Part shown: positions 32,101-43,014 of the stretch, piece by piece | Layout of the letters: each line of letters begins with the position of its first letter | Position numbering within the stretch: the first letter of the stretch is position 1 | Assembly (NCBI GenBank): GCA_019916065.1 | Contig: CM034241.1 | Location: 17,411,228-17,475,227 of the forward strand | Source: Vitellaria paradoxa | Lineage: Eukaryota > Streptophyta > Magnoliopsida > Ericales > Sapotaceae | Reading direction: 5' to 3' | Length of the DNA: 64,000 nt | Program-made: the position numbers and the translations under genes | Notes under the pieces: model-generated | The model's database searches: none | Told to the model about the DNA's origin: nothing | What the model saw: only the letters and a program-made list of their open reading frames with translations

Positions 32101-35026
32101 TTGAAAAGCTACCTGTACCTGAGAGAAAACCTCTACCAAATGACTTGAAATATGTGTTTTTGGGTGAGAGAGAGTCCTATCCAGCTGTTATTTCTTCTCA
32201 GCTGAGCTTGGACCAGGAAAGAAAGCTTGTTGAGGTCTTGAGAAAACATAAAAGAGCCTTGGGCTGGACCATAGCAGACTTGCAAGGAATCAGCCCACTG
32301 ATTTGCACCCATAGGATATTTTTGGAGGAGGATGCCAAACCCATTAGGCAAATGCAAAGGAGACTAAACCCAAACATGAAAGAAGTGGTTAGGGGAGAGG
32401 TAATTAAGCTATTGGATGCTGGAATTATCTACCCTATCTCAGACTCTAAATGGGTTAGTCCAACTCAGGTAGTGCCTAAGAAATCTGGAGTGACTGTGAT
32501 TAAGAATGAAAAAGAGGAATTAGTTCCAATGCGCATCCAAACAGGATGGCGCATGTGTATAGATTATAGGAAGTTAAATGCAGTCACAAGGAAGGATCAT
32601 TTCCCTCTTCCATTCCTAGATCAGGTATTGGAAAGAGTGGCAGGACAGGCATTCTATTGTTTCTTGGATGGATACTCAGGGTACAACCAAATTGAAATTG
32701 CATTGGATGATCAGGAGAAGACCACATTTACTTGCCCATTTGGTACTTTTGCATATAGGCGCATGCCTTTTGGCCTTTGCAATGCTCCTGCTACTTTTCA
32801 GAGGTGCATGATTAGTTTGTTTAGTGACTTTGTGGAGAAATTTCTTGAAGTATTCATGGATGACTTTTCAGTCTATGGGAGTGACTTTGATTTGTGTTTG
32901 GAGAATTTAGAGAAAGTTTTGGCAAGATGTGAAGAGAAAAACTTGGTGTTGAATTGGGAGAAATGCCATTTTATGGTAACTCAGGGGATAGTTCTTGGTC
33001 ATATAGTGTCTTCTAGGGGGATAGAAGTAGATAGAGCAAAAGTTGAGATTATTCAAAAACTTCCTACCCCTAGATGTGTCAAGGATGTCAGATCATTTTT
33101 AGGACATGCAGGTCTCTATAGGAGGTTCATTGCATCATTCAGTGCCATTTCTAGACCTTTGTGCAATCTCCTAGGCCAGGATGTTCCTTTTGATTGGACA
33201 TCAGAATGTCAGGCTTCATTTGATAGACTTAAGGACTTGCTCACTTCAGCCCCCATTATGCAGACACCAGATTGGACTCTACCTTTTGAGATCATGTGTG
33301 ATGCTAGTGATAGTGCCATTGGTGCAGTCCTAGGTCAGAGGAGAGAGAGGAAGTCACATGTGCTATACTATGCTAGCAAATCCCTTAGTGATGCACAAAA
33401 GAATTACACAACTACTGAGAAGGAGTTGCTAGCACTAGTATATGCATTGGATAAGTTTAGATCATATCTTGTGGGATCTCATGTCATTGTATTTACTGAT
33501 CATGCAGCACTTAAGTATCTTTTGACCAAATCTGATGCCAAGCCAAGACTCATTAGGTGGATTCTTTTGCTGTAAGAATTTGATTTAGAGATTAAAGATA
33601 AAAAGGGAGTTGAAAATGTAGTTGCTGACCATCTTTCTAGACTTCCACATCAGGACTTAGCAGTTTTTGAGTCACCTATTAATGAGACTTTCCCTGATGA
33701 GCAGTTGTTCCATTTAGATTCCTCAGAGACACCATGGTTTGCAGACATAGCCAATTATTGGTTTCAGGTGTGGTGCCTTCTCATTGGACCATGTTAGATA
33801 AGAAAAAGTTTTTCAGGAATGTGAGGCACTTTTTCTGGGATGATCCATATCTGTTTAAGTATTGCTCAGATCAAGTCATAAGGAGATGCATACCCGAGAG
33901 TGAAGCCCAAAGTGTCATTAGTTTTTGTCATACTCTTGCATGTGGAGGTCATTTTTCAGCTAGAAAGACAGTGGCAAAGATTTTACAGAGTGGATTGTTT
34001 TGGCCTACCATGTTTAGGGATGTGCATGCCTTTTGTGTTGCTTGTGATAGGTGTCAAAGACTTGGTAAGATCACTAGAAGAAACATGATGCCACTTCACC
34101 CCATTTATGTGCTTGATATATTTGATTGTTGGGGTATGGATTTTATGGGACCATTTGTGAATTCATTTGGCAATGAATATATCTTAGTGGCAGTGGATTA
34201 TGTTTCAAAGTGGGTAGAGGCCATACCAACTAGGACCAATGACCACAAGGTAGTGATAAAATTTTTGAAGGAAAATGTGTTTTCAAGATTTGGAATGCCA
34301 AAGGCCATGATAAGTGATAGGGGAACACATTTTTGCAATAGATATGTTGGTCTATTGATGAGGAAGTATGGGGTCGTGCATAAGGTTGGAACATCATATC
34401 ATCCCCAAACAAGTGGACAAGCCGAGTTGGCCAATAGAGAGATCAAGAGAATCATTGAAAAAACAGTGAATCCCACAAGGAAAGATTGGTCTTTGAAATT
34501 GGTTGATGCACTTTGGGCTTATAGGACTGCCTACAAGACTATCCTAGGCATGTCTCCTTATAGGTTAGTGTATGGAAAAGCTTGTCATCTTCCTGTGGAA
34601 CTTGAACACAAGGCCTATTGGGCAGTGAGACATTTCAATGAAAACATCACTGAATCTGGTTGTCAGAGGAAATTGCAACTAAATGAGCTTGAGGAGATTA
34701 GGAATGATGCATATGAGAATGCTAAGATCACCAAGGATAGAGTGAAGAAATGGCATGATACACATATCCTCAAAAGAGAGTTGTTTGTGGGTCAAAAGGT
34801 TTTGTTGTATGACTCAAGGTTACACTTGTTTCCCGGGAAGTTGAAGTCAAGATGGAGTGGTCCATATGTGATTCAGAACATCACTGAGTTTGGGGCTGTT
34901 GACATTCAAAATCCAACCTCCAAAAATGTTTTTAGAGTGAATGGACAGAGATTGAAAGAGTATCATGAGAATTTTGTTGCTGAAGTAGAGAGTTGGGATC
35001 TTGAAGATCCCCCAAATTCTATTTGA
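29154..35026 (+). pseudogene. Athila gag-pol polyprotein, three lesions
   Basis: In frame from ATG 29154, broken by TAG 29316, TAA 33573 and a one-base deletion near 33757. Gag (29470-29960) has MKEFEDVCGTCMDRN and LKLFPFSLKDKAKMWLNSL. Knuckle CVLCETSDHKTDDC lies near 30122, followed by Gln-rich tracts (30330-31020). Protease has DLGASVNLLP (31494). RT has WRMCIDYRKLN, MPFGLCNAPATFQRC and FMDDFSVYG (32853). RNase H has MCDASDSAIGAVLG (33290). Integrase has an HHCC zinc site (CDRCQRLG near 34048), DFMGPF, SDRGTHF and [10 protein letters not shown] for the D, D, E triad. It would package RNA, make cDNA and integrate it; this copy cannot do so unaided. Confidence 0.93.
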
Positions 35027-36731
35027 ATGAAGAAAGGATTCTGACTTTGTATCATAATAGTGTAGATTCTGTTATGTTTTTGATTTTCTGTTTTCTTTGG
35101 TTTTTGTAATTTTCCTTCTTTCATCTAAAAAAAAAATTTTTCAGTTTGCAAGTTTTAACACATTGGTTTCAGCAAGTTTCATGAAGAATTGAGAATTTCT
35201 GCTTTGTGTTTTACTGATATTTGAATTTTCAAAGGATGAAATTGACATGTGCTATTTGAGGTAGCAACATCACTTGTGGTGGAACTACTTGAGAGTCAAA
35301 TGGAATAAATGTATTTGCTTGATTTGTTTTGAGAGTATAATGCATTAACCAAATTGGGTAGCACATGCTTTCAAAGTGTTTCAGAATGCAGCAAAAAGGA
35401 TTTCAATCGAGCAAGCTTCATTAAGGATCAAGTCATATCAGCAGGTGCAACAAAAACTGATCAAATCTGGTACTGCTGTAAGTCCAAATCAAATGGGAAA
35501 TTCATCTCATTCGAATAGCTGAACAGTCATTTGAATAGGCCATCTTGGCACAAAATCTCATCTGTTAACAGCAACCCATCTTGCATATTTACTGATTTCT
35601 TGCATCTTTGTTGTTTGTGATGATTGGCAAAACCTCACTGATCCTTAATTACACTCAACCCATTTTGTATTGTTTTGGTTCTACTAATTTGCATCTTCTT
35701 TGAGAATATTGCATTGAACAAGTTGGGGGGAGCAACTGTTTTGGTAATACCTTGGAGTTTCAGCTGGTCTACATCACTCAAACATGTTAACCTTAAACTC
35801 AGCAGGTACCTCTTTCCCTTCGCACTTTATTCCAAATTGATTGATTTGTTTGTGCATTGAGGACAATGCTTGTTTCTAGTTGGGGGGGAGAGAAATAGTT
35901 TGAGTTCTTTTCTTGGTCTTATGCATTGGTGTTGATTGGAATATGCTGAATGAAATTGCTGATCTACTTTGTTATACTTGATGAATTGAAATTTGAGTAG
36001 TGTGTTTAATTTAGCTAAAATGCTGAGAATTTTCTAAAAAAAAAAAAAAAAAAAATTTCTAAATTTTCTTTGATTTTTCTTTTTAAGCTGTTATTTTTGT
36101 TTTTCTTTTGAGTTTAGCTGTTATTAGTGTGAATAAACTTAACTCAGGTGACAAAATAAGGTTTGAACATTTCTGTGGGATTGTTAGCAGATTTGAACAC
36201 TGAAATTACTGTTTGGGATTTTCTGATGCAACCTATTCGAATATGGGCTGTGGTATTCGAATACTTGTTACAGCTCATGTTGTAATTGGTTGTATTGATG
36301 TATTTTTGGATTAAATTGTGGGCTAACAATTCAACAGGATTTTTCAAATTTAATTTTGTCAAAAGTTTTCTAAAAAAAAAAAAAAAGAGAAAAATATGCA
36401 GAAACATGGCTTAAATTTCTCTGAGAATTCATCACAGATTTTGGTCAGTTACTGGATTGCTGGATGGGAGACTGTATTCGAATCGGGTCTGTTGGTATTC
36501 GAATATACTGAGGCGGGTCAGTAACTTAAATGAGTTTTTTTTCCCATTCGGATACTTGGAAATTCATGTCCGAATGCCCTAAAAGCACACACTCCTTAAA
36601 TTCCCCCCATGTACTCAAATCAAAAAGGTTGCAAAACAGAGATTTGGGATTCCTTCAAGAACAGAAGTTACGAGGCTAGGGTTTTCTGAGGAGATTGAAG
36701 AAGAACAATCCGAGATTTGGAGGGAATAAGG
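35027..36731 (+). other. Athila spacer between pol and ORF3
   Basis: Non-coding. Holds two G-tracts inside AGTTGGGGGG (35721-35730, 35879-35888) identical to the polypurine tract at 39765-39774. Paired ATTCGAAT words lie at 36235/36255 and 36476/36497, and A-tracts near 36038 and 36372. Confidence 0.6.
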
Positions 36732-38021
36732 ATGAAGAAGAAGTTGACTGCACCAGGGCCAAGGCGATGGAGTCGGCGATTGAGGGAAGCTATGCGAGGT
36801 GCCAGGTCTGTTCAATCTTCTTTCTATGAACCTGTAGACTTAAGTGCCCAACCCCAATCTCCTACACTTCCTCTTAACACTGAAAACCAACCAACCATTG
36901 AACCTGAACAACCCCCAGACGACACCAATGTGGATGTCGATGTTGAAGCTAACATTCCAAGAACAGAGGTTCCTGGTGAAGGGACTTCTGCAACACCTTA
37001 CTCTAATCCTAGGTTTGCCAATGAAGTAGCAAAAGATAGATACCTCAATTGGTATTCTAAGAGGGCTGTCCTTTGTGAGAGGGGTATCAACATTGAAGAC
37101 TATTCTGATCCCCCTTATGAATTAGTAGACATGATCAACAGGAGGGGATGGACTGATTGGGTTATTGTGAGTCAGAAAGCAGTAGTACCTCTGGTGAGGG
37201 AATTTTATTCTAATGCTGTGAAAGGAAAGAAAGGAAAAATTGAGATTAAGACCAATGTGAGGAAGAAGGAAATATTGCTGACACCTGAAACTATTGCAAT
37301 GTATGCTGGATTACCATTTGGACAGTCTATGGTTATTGATCCTGAACAGCAAGCTGAATGGATAGAACAACTTAAAAAAGAAAATTTGGTAAAGTTGCTT
37401 TCTGGAAACCCTCAAGCTCAATGGAATGGAGTTAGATTGTCAAAAGGGGATCTCACAGACAAGAGTAAGGTGTTGCACATGTTGGTCTGCTCAAAGATTT
37501 TACCTCATGCCTATGTCTCAGCTGTGACTTTACCACAAGCTGAGATGATTGGAAGGCTTCTCCTAGATATCCCCATTGACTTGACAAAGCACATTTGGAA
37601 TATAATCACTGGAGCAATTGCAAAACCAGAGGTGAATTCTGGTTTGCCTTTTGGAGGGTTGATAACTAAAATTCTGCAAGGTTATGGGGTGAAGGAAAAG
37701 AGTGGAATGGAGACAGTGAAACCTGCTACTCGAATTGCTCAAACTTCAATGAAGAGGAGTAAAGGGCAATTAGCAAGGAAGGTAGCAGTAGACTCACAGA
37801 AAGAACAGCCATCTGAGGAGCAATCAGGAACTGAAGTGGTGACCCTTCAAAGTTTGTATGCATTATTGAAGGAGGTGAAGGATCAGCAAATGGAGATGGT
37901 AGCTGAGCTGAAGAATTTAAAGGACAAACAGGATGCTGATCATCAACAAATGCTGGAAATGTTGGAAGGGTTACATGAACCAGTTGCCCCTGAAGATTAT
38001 ATGACACCTCCGGACCATTGA
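36732..38021 (+). CDS. Athila third ORF, 'putative plant transposon protein' type
   Basis: 429 codons from ATG 36732 (MKKKLTAPGPRRWSRRLREA) with no stop. The start is the first ATG in frame; a TTG five codons upstream is not needed. N-terminus: about 20 basic residues, then a Pro-rich acidic stretch. Residues ~100-320 resemble the domain found beside pol in many plant Athila-group elements (RFANEVAKDRYLNWYSKRAV, LLTPETIAMYAGLPFGQ, DKSKVLHMLVCSKILPHAYV). C-terminus: a likely coiled coil (LYALLKEVKDQQMEMVAEL). I see no signal peptide or membrane span, so an envelope role is not supported. It is the only undamaged long frame in the window; function unknown. Confidence 0.8.
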   Translation: MKKKLTAPGPRRWSRRLREAMRGARSVQSSFYEPVDLSAQPQSPTLPLNTENQPTIEPEQPPDDTNVDVDVEANIPRTEVPGEGTSATPYSNPRFANEVAKDRYLNWYSKRAVLCERGINIEDYSDPPYELVDMINRRGWTDWVIVSQKAVVPLVREFYSNAVKGKKGKIEIKTNVRKKEILLTPETIAMYAGLPFGQSMVIDPEQQAEWIEQLKKENLVKLLSGNPQAQWNGVRLSKGDLTDKSKVLHMLVCSKILPHAYVSAVTLPQAEMIGRLLLDIPIDLTKHIWNIITGAIAKPEVNSGLPFGGLITKILQGYGVKEKSGMETVKPATRIAQTSMKRSKGQLARKVAVDSQKEQPSEEQSGTEVVTLQSLYALLKEVKDQQMEMVAELKNLKDKQDADHQQMLEMLEGLHEPVAPEDYMTPPDH

Positions 38022-39764
38022 AGCCTGCTGTCCTTGAGCCATAAAGCCAAAATTTGTGAATGAATTTTAGGAAAATTTAAAGCCATGTTTTGTCCTTAGA
38101 AAACAGTTTCCTTTGTTTTATTTTCTGATTTTGTTAATTTTGGATTTGAATGACTTTGAACTCTAAATTTGGATGATATTTTGTTGGAAATCCATTTTGA
38201 GCATTGGGGTGGTGTTGTGATCTGTTTAGTTGAGATGAGCTCTTTTGTTTTAAATGCATGACAAGCTATAACTTAGAATGTACCTTGATACTGATTGCTG
38301 GATTTTGAGTTTCCAGTTTGGAATTTGAATTAGTTGTTATGTTTAATTTGCTTAATGGTTGAATTAGTATGGATAGAGTTAGTTCTTAACTTGTCAACTT
38401 AGACATGGGCATTTGTGAATGAGTTTCTTGATTGAACAATGGATTGCATTATTTCCCAGCCATAGTGGAGACTTAAACCTGAAGTGAGATTTTGAGCCTT
38501 TAAGCTTTGTTTATGAGAAATATGCAATTACTCTAGAGCTTATCAAAAGCTTAAACATTTCTTTACTTCGTTTTCTTTAATAACTCCAATTACAATACCT
38601 TGCTTTGGGTGTTTGTGAAGTTGTAAAGGAATTGAACTTGATTCTTGGTTCTTAGTTTTTATGGTTGAATGAAATGAAACCAAGGAAATGATATCAGGCC
38701 ATTTTTCTTATCTGTTGAGCTTTTAAAAAAAAAAAAAAAAAAAAAATTTCCTCTTCTTTGATGAACATTATCCTTGGAGCCAAGTTTGAGCTTTATTAGA
38801 GCATTCATACTTCTTTATTCTTACCACATCATCCCCTTAACCATTATGAATGCTCTTTAGCCTTCCCTAACAGATTGGAACACACTGAAAATATTAAGGA
38901 AGAGCAATGAACAACATTTTGGGAATTTTGGGGTGAGGATAGAAAAATTGGTGGAAGGAAAAGAATGATAAGAGGATATGGTGATGTCCAAATTCAGAAA
39001 ACTCTGTTTCTATTATGAGTTTCACCTCTTAGATACATCTTCAAAAAAAAAAAAAAAAAAACTGATTTCAGTGTTCCAATTCCTTTTGAATTCCTTAATC
39101 CTCCTTTCAACTACCTCATCAAACCTCATGGCCCCATTACAACCAAAAGCAAGTCCTAATTGATCTTTGGAAGAATTATCATTCAATTGTGAAATTTAGG
39201 AATTGGGGAGTATAGTGAAAATTCTAAAATAACTTTACTGCACTATTCTTTCATGGAGTTATGCCAAGTCCTTTTCTTTATTGGATTGAACGTTTTTGAC
39301 TTGTAGATGCACCCTCTTAGAATTTGATTTACATTTATTCTTTACAAAAAGGGGCATCTTGAGGGGAACCTTGTGTGCTTCATTTTCTTGTGAGTGAATT
39401 CCAAGGTGAGATTTTGAAGTTGAAGCTTTGGGAAGTAATATGATTCAAAGTTCAGGATAGAGTTTGATTATGGAGATCTATGTTGAGTTAACAGGTTAAG
39501 AACTGAATTTTCATGCTTGGATCAAGTGTTTAGCAAATTTCACATACCATACCTAATTTCATGATTCTAGGAGTGTTAGCTTAAATTTCTTAGCTTGATG
39601 TATTAAGTAACATTCCATGGTTATGACTTATTATCCATTTAGAATTGAAGATGCTATTTTTAGATGTGTCTTTCACAGATGTGCAATTTCATAACATGAA
39701 AATGTTGATTGCTCTTAAAGGTAGCCTTCCTTCCTTAAGCATTGCTAGGGACTAGCAATGTCTA
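38022..39764 (+). other. Athila 3' untranslated region
   Basis: About 1.7 kb, T-rich, with A-tracts at about 38725-38745 and 39042-39060. No convincing ORF or RNA gene is visible. Confidence 0.6.
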
Positions 39765-39776
39765 AGTTGGGGGGTG
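39765..39776 (+). promoter_or_regulatory. Athila polypurine tract
   Basis: AGTTGGGGGGTG ends at the 3' LTR start (TGATTGGG, 39777). It is the expected plus-strand primer, and two upstream copies of its core are noted separately. Confidence 0.8.
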
Positions 39777-41316
39777 TGATTGGGTTTGAGTTGTTACACA
39801 TTTGTCCACTTAAATACACTTTTATACATGACATAATTGATATGAGACAGGTGTTTTATGCAGAATTTATCCACATCTTTGGAATATGGAACATGTGTTG
39901 AATTGTGCCATAAAGAGAAGCAATTTGAGCTAAATTAAGAATGCAAAGAAGGAGATGCTGAAGCACATCTGTTGAAGTGGATTTGTTGAGTAAAGTCATG
40001 GGAGCAGAAGAAGAATTTCCAGTTGCTGAACAAGTCGAATTCTGGAAGGAGGAGAACATTCGAATATAGTGCCAAAGCATTCGAATGCTGTCAAAAAGAG
40101 CTCAGAGAATTTCTGGAGGAAATGCATATTCGAATACAGCCAAGCAGTATTCGAATACGAGGACCGTTGGCAGAAAACAGACTCCACGTGATTTTACAGA
40201 TTCGGAGAGGGGATTGCAATCTGGAGGAGAGAGAAAGACTGGGGAATGATGGCATCACACGACCCACACCCACGAGGGGAGAACATTCGGTTAGAAGAGA
40301 GAGAAGCGAGAGGAGAGAGGGGGAGAGAGCAGCGAGGGTAGCGGGAGAAGAACTTCCTCTTCTTCCTTCTTCTTCATTCTCTGGTTTTAGAGATTTTCTG
40401 CAATTTTCTGTTGTTTTCAATTCTGATTTTCATTTTCAAATTATTGTAATTAGATTTGAATTCTACAGCACATTTTAATTTCATTCTTGTAATTAGATTT
40501 CAATTGGAGTTAAAGAGAGAATTACATTTTTCAGCTTTGAAGTTCATGTCTCTGTTCTTCATTTTTGTTCTTCATTTTCTTAAGATGGTCGGCTAGTTCT
40601 TCTTGGGCTAAGGCAAGGATAATGACCTGTCCAATGATTTCCAAGATGCCGTTCTTAATGGATTAATTTTGAGTTCTTTGGTTATCAATCTTAGTTGTAT
40701 CTTGTTACTCTTGAAATCAATGGTTCAATGTCCGATTAACATTTGTTTACATATTCTATCAATGAGTTCATAGAAGTTGCTGAATTCAGAACTCTTATTG
40801 CAAATATGTATGGGAGTTGCTAGAGTTAGATCTTCTATGATTTTCATGATAGCTTATGCACATCACTTGTTTGATCCATGGCTTGTATCATTTGAAATTA
40901 ATTTTCTCCAAACCTTAGAGCAACTAAAATTGATGATCTATTCACTCTTGGTATTTTGAGATTGATTTGGATAGGCATTAGAATTGCCTTGCCCATCTTT
41001 TTAATATCAAGTTTTAGTTAAGTTTAGTTTTCATTTCAAAATCCATTACCAAAGCATCAAAAATTCCAAACCAGATTTTCAATTATGTTTACCATTTATG
41101 TGAGCCATGTTTTGCCTCTTTAATCCACTTGATTCAAACATGATTTTGCTCCTTAGATCCCTGTGGATATGACTTGGTTCTTACCAGTTAATTGTGCTAC
41201 AAGGAAACCTTGCACTTGTGGGAGTTTGTCTTGATTTTCTTTACTCAACACTTTAGGAATCTGAATTTGCATTTTTATTTACATTTGAGAGTGAGGTAAT
41301 TGAGCAAAAACAAGCA
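39777..41316 (+). repeat. Athila 3' LTR
   Basis: 1540 bp, same length as the 5' LTR and identical except at 40840, 41174, 41219 and 41240. Right target duplication GAACC at 41317-41321. Confidence 0.95.
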
Positions 41317-41999
41317 GAACCTTCTTAGTGTGCTTTCAATTGCTTCACCGACTTTCTTGGGCAAGATGAAATGAATACTCTAGTAAACTTGAATGCTGAA
41401 CAAGATAGACTTTATAAGGACCAATCTACCTGCATATGATAAGCATTTGGAAGTCCAGCTCTTTACTTTATTAGTCACCTTATCAATGAGCTCTTCACAA
41501 TTTATCTTTTTTTTTTTTTTTTTTAGCTGAGTTTGGTAGAGATTAGGGGAACACCCAGGTACTTGACTGGGAGGTCTCCTAGCTTAAAGCCAAGTAATGA
41601 GCATAGCCGCACCTTTTCATGATGAGGCAAAACCTGTCATATAAACCTTGCTTTTGTTACCGTTTCGCTGAAGTCCAAAAAACTTATGGAATTCCTAAAG
41701 CGCCTTGTGAATGATCTGGAATGAGCCCTCAGTAGGGGTGCATAGCACAAATAAGTCATCAGCAAAGCATATGTGGGTTATAGATGGGCTGGAGCATTTT
41801 GGATGATAAACAAAGTCACTATCCGCCGCCATCTTGTCAAAGAGTCTAGAAAAGAATTCCATAGCAAGGAGGAAGAGGTATGGAGATAATGGATCACCTT
41901 GACGAAGTCCCTTAGCACTTGAGAAGTAGCCCTCTAGCACTCTATTTAGAGAGATTGAGAACTGAGGAGAGGTGATACAAGCAGAAATCCAATCAATGA
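41317..41999 (-). pseudogene. LINE RT fragment right of the Athila element
   Basis: Minus strand: WISACITSPQFSISLN, EGYFSSAKGLRQGDPLSPYL, FLLAMEFFSRLFDKM, ITHICFADDLFVLCTP (intact FADD), then KLGDLPVKYLGVPLI-like and SYAGRLVLIKVYLVQ-like text. It continues into 26510-26936 across the Athila insertion. Stops and a poly(T) run near 41508-41524 interrupt it. Confidence 0.82.
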
Positions 42000-42012
42000 A
42001 TCTCTACCTTCT

Positions 42013-42028
42013 TTTTTTTTGGTAATTA
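42013..42028 (-). repeat. Tail-only LINE insertion
   Basis: T-tract plus GGTAATT, flanked by perfect 13-bp copies of atctctaccttct (42000-42012, 42029-42041). Confidence 0.9.
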
Positions 42029-42041
42029 TCTCTACCTTCTT

Positions 42042-42208
42042 TTGTATTGAAAGAGTAATTCTTTTTGTTTATGTATAGGCTTCGAACATGAAATAAGGGG
42101 TATGCCCTTTTTGTTTTGTACACTATTTCTTTTTTTTTTTTTTTTTTTTTTTGGTAAATTACACTATTTCCTTATCTTTAATAAAAATTATTTTACCTTT
42201 CAAAAAAA
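42042..42208 (+). mobile_element. 5'-truncated LINE 3' end
   Basis: Matches the last part of the tail at 60740-60866: stop region, GGGGTATGCCC (42097-42107), then TTTACCTTTC plus poly(A). A tail-only insertion lies at 42130-42159. Confidence 0.75.
42130..42159 (-). repeat. Tail-only LINE insertion
   Basis: T-tract plus GGTAAAT, flanked by 11-bp copies of tacactatttc (42119-42129, 42160-42170). It lies inside another LINE tail. Confidence 0.88.
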
Positions 42209-42346
42209 ATGTTTATAGAGCTAATGTATTGAATGATAGACGGCATTTATGGACTGATTTGCTCTCTTTCGCTACCAATTACCAAAAAAAAAATGTTAAT
42301 AATCGGCCTTGGTTAGTCATTGGGGATTTTAATGCTGTCTGGTTCC

Positions 42347-42369
42347 TCAGAAGTGCCAAAAAAAAAAAA
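42347..42369 (+). repeat. Tail-only insertion, variant end
   Basis: TCAGAAGTGCC plus poly(A), flanked by 16-bp copies of aatgctgtctggttcc (42331-42346, 42370-42385). The end differs from the usual TTACC, so the template may be another RNA. Confidence 0.85.
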
Positions 42370-43014
42370 AATGCTGTCTGGTTCCCTTTGGAGCGTAATG
42401 GTGGTTCTTTGGATTGGTTGCCTAGTATGGAAGATTGTAATAATACTATCTTAGAGGCTGGTTTGGATGACTTACGTTATTATGGTCTTCTCTATTCTTA
42501 GCGTAAGGGTAAAAGTGATGTTATGAGAAAATTGGATCGTGCTTTGATTAACAATGTATGGATGGAAGAGTTTCCCTATTCGTATGTTGATTTCAAGCCT
42601 TATGGTGTGTCGGACCATTCTCCTATCTTTGTTCACATTGGATTGGATTTGAAGGTGGGAAAAAAGAGCTTTAAGTTCTTTAATTATTGGGCAGACTTTG
42701 AGGAGTTCTTACCTACAGTGGCATAGGCTTGGAGCATACATGTGGAAGGTTATAAGATGTACCAAGTCTATCGGAAGCTTAAGGAAGTAAAAAAGGCTTT
42801 ACGAGCATTAAGTTCCCACAAGCGGCAGGAACTTTTTTTTTTTTTTTTGGTAATTAAGTATAGTTTGGATTGATGGGAAATAAAATTTATATCATCTTGG
42901 GAGCATACCCTCGTATTACAAGTTAAACAAGGTAGTTCTAGCTATTACAAAGTCTGTTTCTTCATTTGGCTTATTGCAGAGTTGGGCGACAGATTAGAGC
43001 AGTCTATTTTCTTC

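Larger units (their letters stand above)
26937..41316 (+). mobile_element. Complete Athila-type Ty3/gypsy retrotransposon
   Basis: 14,380 bp with 1540-bp LTRs and perfect GAACC target duplications (26932-26936, 41317-41321). Order: LTR, tRNA-Asp primer site, gag, protease, RT, RNase H, integrase, long spacer, third ORF, long 3' UTR, polypurine tract, LTR. The tRNA-Asp site, DLGAS-type protease and an extra ORF after pol are Athila features. The two LTRs differ at only four positions that I can see, so the insertion is recent. Gag-pol nevertheless carries two stops and a frameshift. Confidence 0.95.

Noticed and set aside
42270..42296. Another tail-only insertion (TTACC plus A-tract)
   Set aside because: The sequence looks right but only about 3 bp of possible duplication is visible, so I did not count it.
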